Below, piece by piece: positions 14,691-22,179 of a stretch of 33,861 bases of DNA. This stretch comes from an uncultured Acidobacteriota bacterium. Its GTDB lineage: Bacteria > Acidobacteriota > Thermoanaerobaculia > Gp7-AA8. The position numbers were made by a program, and so were the translations under genes. Numbering within the stretch: position 1 is the first letter of the stretch; each line of letters starts with the position of its first letter. The stretch lies in the NCBI GenBank assembly GCA_937870635.1, contig CALMZP010000124.1, positions 1 through 33,861 of the forward strand, in the 5' to 3' direction. The notes beneath the pieces were generated by a model. It did not search any database. It was not told the DNA's origin and was given only the letters and a program-made list of their open reading frames with translations.

Positions 14691-15230
14691 ATGTCGAGAC
14701 TCTCGAAGCTGACCAGAGACCAGGTGCCGCCCGACGTGCGGGAGATTTACGTCAAGGTGGGCGAGCTGCGCGGAAACGTTCCCAACATGTTCCGGGTGTT
14801 CGCGCATCGCCCCGAGATCATGAAGACGATGGTTGCGCATCTCAACGCCGTGACAAACACCGGCACTGTGCCGGTCAAGACGAAAGAGCTGGTGGCGACG
14901 CTCGTGTCGCGCATGAACCGCTGTATCTATTGAGACCGTTCCCACACCGCGCAGGCTGCGCGGCACGGAGCGGGGGACGGCGAGCTGGCGGCGTTGCTCG
15001 ATTTCGAAAACGGACCTTTCAGCGAGGCGGAGAAAGCGGCGCTGGCGTGGGCGCAGCAGCTGACGCTCGACGCGCATGCAATCGACGATGCCCTGTTTGA
15101 GAGGGTGAAGAAGCACTACGATGAGGGGGAGATCGTCGAAATCTCGGCGATGGCCGGCCTTTTCAACTATTTCAATCGCGTCAACGACGCGTTGCATATG
15201 GAGCCGACGAAACCAGGCGAGGGACTATGA
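14691..15230 (+). CDS. AhpD-like/carboxymuconolactone decarboxylase-family protein, probable selenoprotein (in-frame TGA as Sec)
   Basis: Read through the TGA at 14931-14933, this is a 179-residue AhpD-like protein. Residues before it (KELVATLVSRMNRCIY) and after it (DRSHTAQAARHGAGDG, then FSEAEKAALAWAQQLT) are both family-like and in one frame with no shift. The TGA is codon 81, giving C78-x-x-U81-x-x-x-H85 with E66 twelve residues before C78: the AhpD catalytic layout, with Sec replacing the peroxidatic Cys. A hairpin (14936-14980, GG in the apical loop about 20 bases after the TGA) fits a bacterial SECIS. The likely role is reduction of peroxides or a related thiol reaction. It overlaps the next gene, a thioredoxin-fold lipoprotein, by 4 bases. 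If TGA means stop, the gene is a pseudogene or a sequencing error split into 80 and about 78 codons. Confidence 0.82.
14936..14980 (+). promoter_or_regulatory. candidate bacterial SECIS hairpin
   Basis: Starting 2 bases after the TGA, CCGTTCCC (14936-14943) can pair with GGGGACGG (14973-14980, one G-U pair). Inside, CCGCGC (14947-14952) pairs with GCGCGG (14958-14963), closing the loop AGGCT with GG at 14954-14955. GG in a small apical loop 16-37 bases after UGA is the bacterial SECIS pattern recognised by SelB. The region is GC-rich, so chance folding is possible. Confidence 0.6.
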
Positions 15231-15790
15231 AGACGCGAATGATCGTGGGGCTCATGCTGCTGGCGGCCATGACGGGCTGCGGCGAACGCCGCGAGGCCGC
15301 GGCGCCCGTCGAACCGGCGGCGGCTCCTGCGCCCGAGCGGGCCGTGGCTCCCGCCGTTGTCACGCTGGGCAGCGTCATGCCCGCGTACACGGCAAAACTC
15401 CTCGACGGTTCGGACTTTGACGTGGCGAAGGAACGCGGCAACGTCGTGTTCCTCAACCTCTGGGCAACGTGGTGTGGTCCCTGCCGTTATGAGATCCCCG
15501 AGCTGGAGAAGCTCCACAAGGACCACGGGGCCTCGAGGTTCAAGGTCGTCGGCGTCAGCGTGGACGAGGGCGGCGACCAGCTCGTCCGCGATTTCGTCAA
15601 CGAACAGAAGATGACCTATCCCGTGGCACTTGATCCCGACGGCCGTCTCGCGGAGATGCTGGAGACGACGATCCTTCCGACGTCGATCATTCTCGACAGG
15701 GAGGGGAAGGTCGTGTGGAAGCACTTCGGCGTTGTGACGGTCAGCGACCCTGAGATGATGAAGGCGCTCGAGGCCGCGCTCAAGTCGTAG
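15227..15790 (+). CDS. TlpA-like thioredoxin-fold lipoprotein
   Basis: A 187-residue membrane-anchored thioredoxin-fold protein. The signal peptide ends in a lipobox (LAAMTGC, Cys 20), followed by an Ala/Pro-rich linker to about residue 45. The TlpA/ResA-type domain has LNLWATWCGPCRYEIPEL with the redox pair CGPC, VVGVSVDEGG, and the cis-Pro in ILPTSIILD. Such proteins reduce disulfides or feed electrons to partner enzymes on the outer face of the membrane. Its ATG overlaps the stop of the AhpD-like gene (ATGA), so the two are translated together and probably work together; however, that partner lacks a signal peptide, so direct electron transfer between them is uncertain. Confidence 0.92.
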   Translation: MKTRMIVGLMLLAAMTGCGERREAAAPVEPAAAPAPERAVAPAVVTLGSVMPAYTAKLLDGSDFDVAKERGNVVFLNLWATWCGPCRYEIPELEKLHKDHGASRFKVVGVSVDEGGDQLVRDFVNEQKMTYPVALDPDGRLAEMLETTILPTSIILDREGKVVWKHFGVVTVSDPEMMKALEAALKS

Positions 15791-15815
15791 CCGGAGAGCT
15801 TGGTCTCCTGAAACG

Positions 15816-15906
15816 ATTTTGGATTTTGGATTTTGGATTGTGGGTCAAAATTCGAATACCCAGTCCAAAAATCCAATTCCAAAATCCAAAATCCAAAATC
15901 CAAAAT
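15816..15906. repeat. ATTTTGG/CCAAAAT inverted repeat, copy 2
   Basis: Units of TTTTGGA on the left, an irregular ~40-base centre, then four CCAAAAT units on the right. Same family as 13709-13789 and 17982-18063. It lies between convergent gene ends. Confidence 0.9.
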
Positions 15907-15911
15907 GCTTT

Positions 15912-16121
15912 TCAGGGGGCCGGCGTGGGGGCCTGAACGTCCTCTTCCTTGCGCCGGTCGGGTGTTCCGCGGACGCTGCGGCGCCGGTCGCGTTGCCGCT
16001 GGATGAAGGAGCTGACGTTCTTGGCGATTTGTGCCAGAAGCAGCCTCATGGGGACGTAGGCGAGCGCGATACCGAGCACAACCGCGGCCGCAATGACGAT
16101 TAACGTAACGATCGAAGACAT
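15912..16121 (-). CDS. small single-pass membrane protein
   Basis: A 69-residue protein with one N-terminal membrane helix (about residues 4-24, IVTLIVIAAAVVLGIALAYV) followed by an amphipathic stretch and a strongly basic tail (RQRDRRRSVRGTPDRRKEED), so N-out/C-in topology is expected. GGTGAGG lies upstream of the ATG at a usual distance. I do not recognise a family. It follows a receiver gene on the same strand by about 40 bases and may be co-transcribed with it. Confidence 0.65.
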   Translation of the reverse strand: MSSIVTLIVIAAAVVLGIALAYVPMRLLLAQIAKNVSSFIQRQRDRRRSVRGTPDRRKEEDVQAPTPAP

Positions 16122-16161
16122 CTGGACGCCTCACCCTCGATCAAGCAAGGATCGAACCGGA

Positions 16162-16578
16162 TCAGCAGAGGTTGGACAGGCTCGCCCGCGGGGATGCGGA
16201 GATGCCTGACAACTCCCGGACGTGAGCGATGAGCTGGCGGATATCGAACGGCTTGGCCAGAACCCGGTAGTCCGGGCGGTCTTCGATCGCATCGGCGGCT
16301 CCCTGGAGGTTCGCGGTCATGACGATGACGGACGGCGTGGCCTCGTTCCGGTGCTCCTGCTCGAGATAGCGCAGCACCCCGTGGCCGTCGATCCGGGGCA
16401 TCATGAGATCGAGAAGAATCGTCGAATAGTCGCCGCGTGAGAGCTTTTGTATCGCTTCGAAACCGTCCCGGGCAGACTCGACCTCGAATTTTTCGCGTTT
16501 CAGCACGCGCTCGACGAGAGCGCGGATCGCGTCATCATCGTCAACCACCAGGATCTTGTTCGACTTATCGGATTCCAT
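16162..16578 (-). CDS. stand-alone response-regulator receiver protein
   Basis: A 138-residue receiver. ILVVDDDDAIRALVERVL holds the acidic residues, ILLDLMMPRIDGHG the phosphoacceptor Asp, VIVMTAN the Thr and VLAKPFDIRQLIAHV the Lys. A short non-conserved tail ends in Cys and no output domain is present. ATG 16578 (MESDKSNK) is chosen over ATG 16617, which adds residues unlike a receiver N-terminus. It is divergent from the glutaredoxin fusion gene and followed by the small membrane-protein gene. The kinase partner is unknown. Confidence 0.9.
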   Translation of the reverse strand: MESDKSNKILVVDDDDAIRALVERVLKREKFEVESARDGFEAIQKLSRGDYSTILLDLMMPRIDGHGVLRYLEQEHRNEATPSVIVMTANLQGAADAIEDRPDYRVLAKPFDIRQLIAHVRELSGISASPRASLSNLC

Positions 16579-16637
16579 GTGTCTCCAGCCCGCGTGAAGC
16601 AAGCATGGGGCCACCACAGGCGGAGTAAGCTTTACCC

Positions 16638-17219
16638 ATGAACGTTCGCGTGACGGTTTACAGCCGCCCCGACTGCCACCTCTGTGACGTAGCGAAGGCT
16701 GCCATTGCCGCGTCCGGGGTCGATGTCACGCTGCGCGAGGTGAACATCGACGACGATCCGGCCCTCCGCCGGCGTTACACGAACGACATCCCCGTGATCG
16801 AGATCGACGGGGTCGAAGCGTTTCGCCATCGAGTCGACGCGAAGGCGTTCCGGGAGTACGTCGAAGGTCGCGGGCGCGGCCGCTCTCCGCTCGCTGCCGA
16901 GGCGTGCGTCCCGTGTCGAGGCGGTGTACCGCCGATGCGTGGCGAGCAGCTCCGGGCCGTGGCGTCCGAACTGGGCAATGGCTGGCGCGTCGTGGATGAG
17001 CATCACCTCGAGAAGGAGTTCCGCTTTCCCGATTTCGCGGAGGGACTCTCTTTTACGAACGCCATCGGCGCCATTGCGGAGCGCGAAGGCCACCATCCCG
17101 ACATTCACCTCGCCTGGGGAAAGGTGGGCGTGAAAATCTGGACTCACAAGATCGACGGCCTCACCCGAAGCGACTTCGTCCTGGCGGCAAAGATCGACCA
17201 GATCCTGCCCGCGAGTTGA
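16638..17219 (+). CDS. glutaredoxin-like domain fused to pterin-4a-carbinolamine dehydratase
   Basis: A 193-residue two-domain protein. Residues 1-80 are a small glutaredoxin/DUF836-like fold: VTVYSRPDCHLCDVAKAA has a CxxC, followed by VNIDDDPALRRRYTNDIPVIEIDG with the cis-Pro. Residues 90-193 are a complete PCD/DCoH domain: CVPCRGGVPPM, FRFPDFAEGLSFTNAIG, the active-site EGHHPD, and THKIDGLTRSDFVLAAKID. PCD recycles the 4a-hydroxy-tetrahydropterin made by aromatic amino-acid hydroxylases; many bacteria use PCD for other, unclear roles. A fusion with a redox domain is unusual. There is no Shine-Dalgarno; TAAGCT (16626-16631) sits 6 bases before the ATG. Confidence 0.9.
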   Translation: MNVRVTVYSRPDCHLCDVAKAAIAASGVDVTLREVNIDDDPALRRRYTNDIPVIEIDGVEAFRHRVDAKAFREYVEGRGRGRSPLAAEACVPCRGGVPPMRGEQLRAVASELGNGWRVVDEHHLEKEFRFPDFAEGLSFTNAIGAIAEREGHHPDIHLAWGKVGVKIWTHKIDGLTRSDFVLAAKIDQILPAS

Positions 17220-17261
17220 CGCTGGCGAAACTCATGCAAATCCACGTCGGCGGAGACACGC

Positions 17262-17978
17262 ATGCCGACGATCAGTTCCGTATTTGAATCCGCCGCCGCA
17301 GCGCGAGCCGCAATGGACTCGCTCGCGGGGATCGGGATCGATGAAGCGCGAATCAACTACCTCACGCCGGGCAACGCCGCGGGAGAGGCCAACACCGCGG
17401 CCGGTCTCGCCCGCGGCACCGGCGCCACCCTCGGTGGCATCCTCGGAATGGGTGCCTCCACCTTTCTCATCCCCGGCCTCGGGCCCATCGCCGGAGTGGG
17501 ACTCATCGCGGGCGCCATCGCCGGCGGTGCGCTGGGTGCGGTGATGGGTAAGGCTGTCGACCGCAAGACCGATGCCCCGCGCGAGGACCTCTTCTTTTAC
17601 GAGGAGGCTCTCAGACGCGGACAGACGATTCTGATCGTCGATGCTCACCACGGCGACGAAGAGACGCGCGTCCGAAACATGCTCGAGCACGCCGGCGGAC
17701 GCAGCATCGACTCGCTCCGCCGCGAGTGGTGGTATTCGCTGCGCGACCGCGAGCGCGAGTTCGTGCGGCTCCGCGGTCACGGCGACTGGAACGAGTCCGA
17801 CTACCGGTCAGGATTCGAAGCCGCGCTGCATCCGGCGACGCGCGGCCAGGACTACGACCAGGCCGCCGCCTATATCGAGAGCTGCTATCCGGGGCCGTGT
17901 AAGACCGAAGTGTTCCGCGTCGGCTTCGACAGGGGGCGGCAATATCTGCAAGGAAACACGAGCGGGGAAGTGCACTGA
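17262..17978 (+). CDS. Gly-rich membrane-associated protein with stress-protein-like N-terminus
   Basis: A 238-residue protein. Its first 40 residues (ISSVFESAAAARAAMDSLAGIGI) resemble the N-terminal domain of general stress protein 17M/YflT-like proteins. Residues 50-95 are Gly- and Ala-rich and hydrophobic, with glycine-zipper-like spacing (GGILGMGAS, GAIAGGALGAVMG), which could insert into a membrane. A second compact part (residues 105-150) includes ILIVDAHHGDEETRVRNMLEHAGG, like the sensing half of such proteins. The C-terminal part is rich in Arg, Tyr and Trp. GGAG lies a suitable distance before the ATG. Function unknown; a stress role is a guess. Confidence 0.8.
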   Translation: MPTISSVFESAAAARAAMDSLAGIGIDEARINYLTPGNAAGEANTAAGLARGTGATLGGILGMGASTFLIPGLGPIAGVGLIAGAIAGGALGAVMGKAVDRKTDAPREDLFFYEEALRRGQTILIVDAHHGDEETRVRNMLEHAGGRSIDSLRREWWYSLRDREREFVRLRGHGDWNESDYRSGFEAALHPATRGQDYDQAAAYIESCYPGPCKTEVFRVGFDRGRQYLQGNTSGEVH

Positions 17979-17981
17979 ATC

Positions 17982-18063
17982 ATTTTGGATTTTGGATTTT
18001 GGATTTTGGATTGACCAATTCCAAAATCCAAAATCCAAAATCTAAAATCTAAAATCTAAAATC
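17982..18063. repeat. ATTTTGG/CCAAAAT inverted repeat, copy 3
   Basis: Left arm of TTTTGGA units from 17982, a short centre near TTGACCAA, then a right arm of CCAAAAT units drifting to TCTAAAA units. This is the most compact of the three copies. It lies between the convergent ends of the Gly-rich-protein gene and the prsW-like gene. Confidence 0.9.
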
Positions 18064-18068
18064 CTCCA

Positions 18069-19082
18069 CTACTCCGCCAGCAGCTCCATCTGCCACAGAT
18101 CCTGCTCGGTGCGGTGCAGCAGCGGCGCGAGGGCCAGCTGGCCCGTCGGGCCGATTGCCGATCGCAGGTAGTGGAGTTCGGTCATCTTCTGCCCGGTCTC
18201 CGCATCTTTCGGCACAGGCAGGCCGCTCTCACGCATCATGAGAATGCCCTTGGCGCGCAGCGAAAGCTCGGAGTGGAGCCGCAGGTAGCAGAGCATGTCC
18301 GCGACGATCGGACCGTCGAAGTGCTCGCGAAGCGCCTGCAGGTATCGCCCCGGACGAGACGAGACGAAGTCGCCGGACCGGATGGCCTTGATCAGTTCCG
18401 AGTCGACGTCGAAGCCGGTGCCGAGCCACGACTGAAGCTGGCGCTCGCTGAATGCGAAGACGACCACCATCAGCGGAGGCAGAACGACCATCACCGCGAC
18501 GGCCGAGAAGAGGGGCGAGAGCAGGAAGTGATTGAACAGCGAGTGGATCGTGAAGCCGATGAGAAGTCCGGGAAGGGCGAACAGCCACGATCGAGACTCG
18601 CGCCGCTGCAGAAGCATCTTCGTGATCATCGCTGCGATGGCAGTCGTGCCTCCGTGCATGACGGCCGTACCGAACCCGCGCACGATCCAGAAGGGAATGC
18701 CTCTCCCGGAGGCAGCGGAGAGATAGTAGAGGTTTTCGATCACCGCGAACCCGGCGCCCGCCGCGAAACCGCAGATGGCCGCGTCGATCACGAAGCCGAT
18801 TCGCTTTGCGCGCAGCAGGATGAGGATTGGCAGCAGCTTGAGGATTTCCTCGACCGCGGGCGCGACGAACCGCGACAGCACGTGACGCTCCACGAGTCCG
18901 CTGTCGAGAATCTGCTGATGGACGACGTAGCTGATCGCGGCCGCGGCGCCCCCGGCGACAATGAGCTGAAGAATGCGCGTGAAACGCACGAGCTTGTAGC
19001 TGTCGATGTAGATGAGGCTCCCGAGGAAGACGCAGACAGGGATGATGCCGAGGAGGCTCTGGATGGTGGTGTCGAGCGTCAT
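18069..19082 (-). CDS. PrsW-family intramembrane metalloprotease
   Basis: A 337-residue protein with about eight hydrophobic segments in its first 230 residues. The PrsW motifs are present: FVAPAVEEILKLLPIL (the Glu-Glu pair), GFAAGAGFAVIENLYYL (FxxxEN), AVMHGGTTAI and GFTIHSLFNHF (His residues), which form the proposed metal site. PrsW enzymes cut membrane proteins, classically an anti-sigma factor. The C-terminal ~100 residues are soluble and helical and not part of the core family. The ATG overlaps the stop of the upstream 978-residue protein by 4 bases, so the two form a coupled operon. The anti-sigma-like protein at 23459 is a possible but unproven substrate. Confidence 0.88.
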   Translation of the reverse strand: MTLDTTIQSLLGIIPVCVFLGSLIYIDSYKLVRFTRILQLIVAGGAAAAISYVVHQQILDSGLVERHVLSRFVAPAVEEILKLLPILILLRAKRIGFVIDAAICGFAAGAGFAVIENLYYLSAASGRGIPFWIVRGFGTAVMHGGTTAIAAMITKMLLQRRESRSWLFALPGLLIGFTIHSLFNHFLLSPLFSAVAVMVVLPPLMVVVFAFSERQLQSWLGTGFDVDSELIKAIRSGDFVSSRPGRYLQALREHFDGPIVADMLCYLRLHSELSLRAKGILMMRESGLPVPKDAETGQKMTELHYLRSAIGPTGQLALAPLLHRTEQDLWQMELLAE

Positions 19083-22015
19083 CGGAGAAGTTTGAGCGAG
19101 ATCATCACTTCATCCGATCCGTCGCCGCCGCCGAAGGCTCTTGCATAGCCGAGGGAGAAGGTCGATTCAAGGCTGGAAAAGATGACGAGGGAGAGATCCA
19201 CCTGGGCGCCGGCGCTGTACAGATCACGTCGGAACTCGGACTCCCCGAGATCGGTGACGAGTGCAGAAGAGAAGAGTGCGACGCGGGCCCAGTTCGTATA
19301 AAACGACGGGACACCGGCGCGGCGGAAGCGGACCGGCGGCAGCGTCCATTCGATGCCTCCACGGGCAAAATCATTTCCACCCGCCGCGTTCAGCTCGAGC
19401 CCGGGGAAGCTGTAGTACTCGCGATAGCGCCGGACTTCCTGGTAGTCGACCCAGTTGTTGCCGAAGCCGCCGAAGAAGAAGTTCGAGAACGCGTTGGTGC
19501 GGTCTCCCCACGATTTGCCGGCGGCGCCCCGCAGCCAGATCGATGAATGATCGATCGGCGTGAGGAACCCCCAGTCGTACGTCCCATAGATCCGCGGGAA
19601 CACCTCGGACTCCACGATGCTGCCGCTCCCGGTGAGCGACCAGCTGTGCCCTCGCTCGAAGTCGACGGCGCCGATGGTCCGCCGCAGGTCCTTTGATACC
19701 AGCTTCGCGCGGACGGTGGCGTACTCGCTGAAAGGCGCCGCGATGTTCTGCGCGTCGGGAATGGTGTCGATCCCGCCGTGGTAGGCGGCGCTGAGCGTGT
19801 ACTCGACCGTTTTCGGCCTCTCGTACACGAGGTACTGGTGATAGGAGACGTCGGCCGAATGTCCCTTCCGGCTCGTCTTGGTCGGACCGAAGAGGTCGTA
19901 GAAGTCGGTGGCGTTGTAATTGAGGCCGATGTGCCACGGCGAACGGTCGTAGCCGGCTTTGAAGTGGAAGCGCTCGTCGGAGTCGACGTCGCCCGCCGAG
20001 ACCGCGGCCGTGACGTCGAGCGAGTTGAGGCCGAGCGGATCCGCGAAGTTCATCCGCACGCCCCCGACGACCGTGTCCTTGTATCCCTCGAGGATGGGAT
20101 AGATCGATCCGAGCTTGAACTGGGGGAGGATGCGGTAGTTGCCGGTGTAAGTCGTCACATCATCGAGGTTTACGCGGGCGGGTGAGCCGGCGTTCCACTC
20201 CTTGACGATCGGGTGCCGCACGACGACCTGCTGCCCGAGGTAGTCGATGGCATTAATGTCTTCGGTCGGCTTGATCGGGATGAGCTCCGGCGTGAACCCG
20301 GTCGCGGTGTAGCGATAGGCGAGGAGCGTGTCATCGCTGATCTGGATCGGCCGGAACAGGCCGGTCTCTGCGTTGCTCACCGCCTCGATCTTCCGGTCGC
20401 GCAGGTCGTAGCGGAACACATTCGAGACGCCCGTGTAGTACGACGTGCCGTAGAGATAGCGGCCGTCGGTCGAGAACACGAAGTTCTCCGGAGAGTTGTT
20501 CGCGAACGTGTGCAGCGGATCGATCGTCGAGACGCCGGCCCGGAGCTTTTCGGTGTCGAGCGCAATGAGCTGCTGCTCGCCCGAGACTTCGATCAGCGAT
20601 GCGCTGAGCGTTCTGCCGTCGGGGGAGATGTCGAGGTCGAAGATGTCGCGCCCGTAGTCGAGCGTGAGCACGACTTTCCAGTCCGTGTAGGGCTTCGGAA
20701 TGCGAACGAGCGACGAGAAGCCGTTGTGATGCTGGATTCCCCAGATCGACCCATCGGCGCGGTTGACTACGATGTCGCCGACGCGGCTGTTCTTCAGGAG
20801 CTGACGCCGCTTTCCGCTGCCGAGGTCTAGCTCATGGAGGTCCCGCCATCCGCGGCTGTTGTCCGTGGTGAAGAAGAGCTTGTGCGCCGCAGGGTCGTAC
20901 GCCAGCGAGGTCACGAAGTAGAGAGCGGGCACGCCCACTTCCCCCAGAGGCCTGATCGCTCCGCTCTCCATGTCGATCGCGACGATCTGAGCGACCCGCG
21001 CCGGACGGTTGATCGCCGCGTACAACAGCTTGCGATCGGCGTCGTAGTAGCTTCGTGACACGGACCCCAGGGTCTCCGTCGTGATCGGTTTTCCCTTCGT
21101 CACCGGGAACTCACGGACGCGGGCGAGATTCTTCGCCTGCCATTCGTGCTCGCTGGCGATCCAACGCCGCCACTCTTCATCGAGCTTCCTGCCGAACACA
21201 TGTTCGAACTGCGACTTGAAGTAGCGCCGGCTGTCGTCGGTCCGGTTGAACCAGCGGATGACCTTCTCCGGCCCGTGCTCGACGGCGAGCCAGGTGACGA
21301 ACCGCGTGCCGTACAGATAGGAATTCTGGCCGACCTGAAAGTCGATCGTCGTCCCTTCGGACTCGAGACCAACCACGTCGTAGAAATGAGCGTCTTCCAG
21401 GACCATCGCCCGGAACGCCATCTCATCGTACCCGCCGAGGACTCTCCCGATGCCGCCCGCCATCCACGTCTCGAGGAAGGTGGCGATGCCTTCGTGATAC
21501 CAGCGCGGCGAATACCAGCGCGGGCTGGTCAGCCAGCTGTAAAACATCGACATCGGGTTTTCCTGCGTGGGAGCGACTTTGCCGCGGAACATCCTGCGGA
21601 ACAGCAGGTCGCTTCCCGCGCCCTTGTCGGTGGCGACGACGTGCACCAGCTCGTGATGCATGAGCCAGTTCATCCGTTCATTCGCGGGCATCGTCTCGTA
21701 GACGTAGTCGAACGGCTCGATGCCGATGCTCACGTAGTTCCACGGAATCGTCGAGGTGCCGCCGTGGCCGTAATCGCCGAAGTCCTGCATGAGGATCACG
21801 ACGGGCTCGCTGGGCGTGTAGTCGAAGAGCTTCCGGTGAAACGCCAGCGAGTTTTCGAACGACCGGGCCAGGTGGTAGGTGAGATATTCGTGAGCCTTGT
21901 CGTAGTAAACGAGGTTCAGGTGCTCGGTGCGGCGTGACATCAGCTCCTGTGCTTCTGCGGCAAGCGCAGAGAACAGTGCGAGTGCGACAGCGACGTGCCG
22001 GACCGTGCGCATCAT
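19079..22015 (-). CDS. secreted metallopeptidase-like protein with beta-propeller and C-terminal beta-barrel
   Basis: A 978-residue three-part protein. A signal peptide (to about residue 22) leads to a gluzincin-type peptidase domain: HELVH (H121-H125) and, 50 residues on, WYHEGIATFLE with E175 as likely third zinc ligand. Residues about 310-610 carry TolB/WD40-like propeller repeats (FVTSLAYDPAAHKLFFTTD, IFDLDISPDGRTL, ENFVFSTDGRYLYGTS). Residues about 640-978 look like an outer-membrane barrel of the surface-antigen type: alternating aromatic strands, GGFGNNWVDYQ, ending in ISLKLLR. It may be anchored in the outer membrane and handle proteins or peptides there. A TTTATA/TATAAA box lies upstream at 22034-22039. 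It overlaps prsW downstream. Confidence 0.88.
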   Translation of the reverse strand: MMRTVRHVAVALALFSALAAEAQELMSRRTEHLNLVYYDKAHEYLTYHLARSFENSLAFHRKLFDYTPSEPVVILMQDFGDYGHGGTSTIPWNYVSIGIEPFDYVYETMPANERMNWLMHHELVHVVATDKGAGSDLLFRRMFRGKVAPTQENPMSMFYSWLTSPRWYSPRWYHEGIATFLETWMAGGIGRVLGGYDEMAFRAMVLEDAHFYDVVGLESEGTTIDFQVGQNSYLYGTRFVTWLAVEHGPEKVIRWFNRTDDSRRYFKSQFEHVFGRKLDEEWRRWIASEHEWQAKNLARVREFPVTKGKPITTETLGSVSRSYYDADRKLLYAAINRPARVAQIVAIDMESGAIRPLGEVGVPALYFVTSLAYDPAAHKLFFTTDNSRGWRDLHELDLGSGKRRQLLKNSRVGDIVVNRADGSIWGIQHHNGFSSLVRIPKPYTDWKVVLTLDYGRDIFDLDISPDGRTLSASLIEVSGEQQLIALDTEKLRAGVSTIDPLHTFANNSPENFVFSTDGRYLYGTSYYTGVSNVFRYDLRDRKIEAVSNAETGLFRPIQISDDTLLAYRYTATGFTPELIPIKPTEDINAIDYLGQQVVVRHPIVKEWNAGSPARVNLDDVTTYTGNYRILPQFKLGSIYPILEGYKDTVVGGVRMNFADPLGLNSLDVTAAVSAGDVDSDERFHFKAGYDRSPWHIGLNYNATDFYDLFGPTKTSRKGHSADVSYHQYLVYERPKTVEYTLSAAYHGGIDTIPDAQNIAAPFSEYATVRAKLVSKDLRRTIGAVDFERGHSWSLTGSGSIVESEVFPRIYGTYDWGFLTPIDHSSIWLRGAAGKSWGDRTNAFSNFFFGGFGNNWVDYQEVRRYREYYSFPGLELNAAGGNDFARGGIEWTLPPVRFRRAGVPSFYTNWARVALFSSALVTDLGESEFRRDLYSAGAQVDLSLVIFSSLESTFSLGYARAFGGGDGSDEVMISLKLLR

Positions 22016-22046
22016 TCGATTTGGGAGTGCTCGTTTATAGCATGAA

Positions 22047-22114
22047 GTGGAGCGCGGGCGACCCCGCCCGCGTCTTTTGAGTCAACGAACGCGGGCGAGT
22101 CGCCCGCGCTCCAC
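22047..22114. repeat. GC-rich double palindrome (GTGGAGCGCGGGCGAC type)
   Basis: GTGGAGCGCGGGCGAC (22047-22062) is mirrored by GTCGCCCGCGCTCCAC (22099-22114), and each half also contains its own CGCGGGCG/CGCCCGCG palindrome. It lies between the start of the 978-residue protein gene and the terminator of the next unit. A related copy lies within dnaE2 (27565-27600). Confidence 0.85.
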
Positions 22115-22137
22115 CATTTTTCGCGAGCAACAAGAAA

Positions 22138-22171
22138 GGCGCGGCAGCACGATCTTTCATGCTGCCGCGCC
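22138..22171 (-). terminator. rho-independent terminator of the sigma-factor operon
   Basis: On the minus strand, GGCGCGGCAGCA pairs with TGCTGCCGCGCC around a ~10-base loop and is followed by TTTCTTGTTG. It begins 9 bases after the stop codon at 22180. Confidence 0.7.
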
Positions 22172-22179
22172 GGTGAGAA

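Noticed and set aside
14931-15230. The AhpD-like gene as a plain pseudogene or two separate genes
   Set aside because: A nonsense mutation exactly at the catalytic Cys, with intact sequence after it, coupled translation to the next gene and a hairpin at SECIS distance, is better explained by Sec. Kept as the main alternative until sel genes are checked.
13709-18063. Tandem ATTTTGG units as a CRISPR array
   Set aside because: Units are 7 bases without unique spacers, arranged in two opposite arms; no cas genes.
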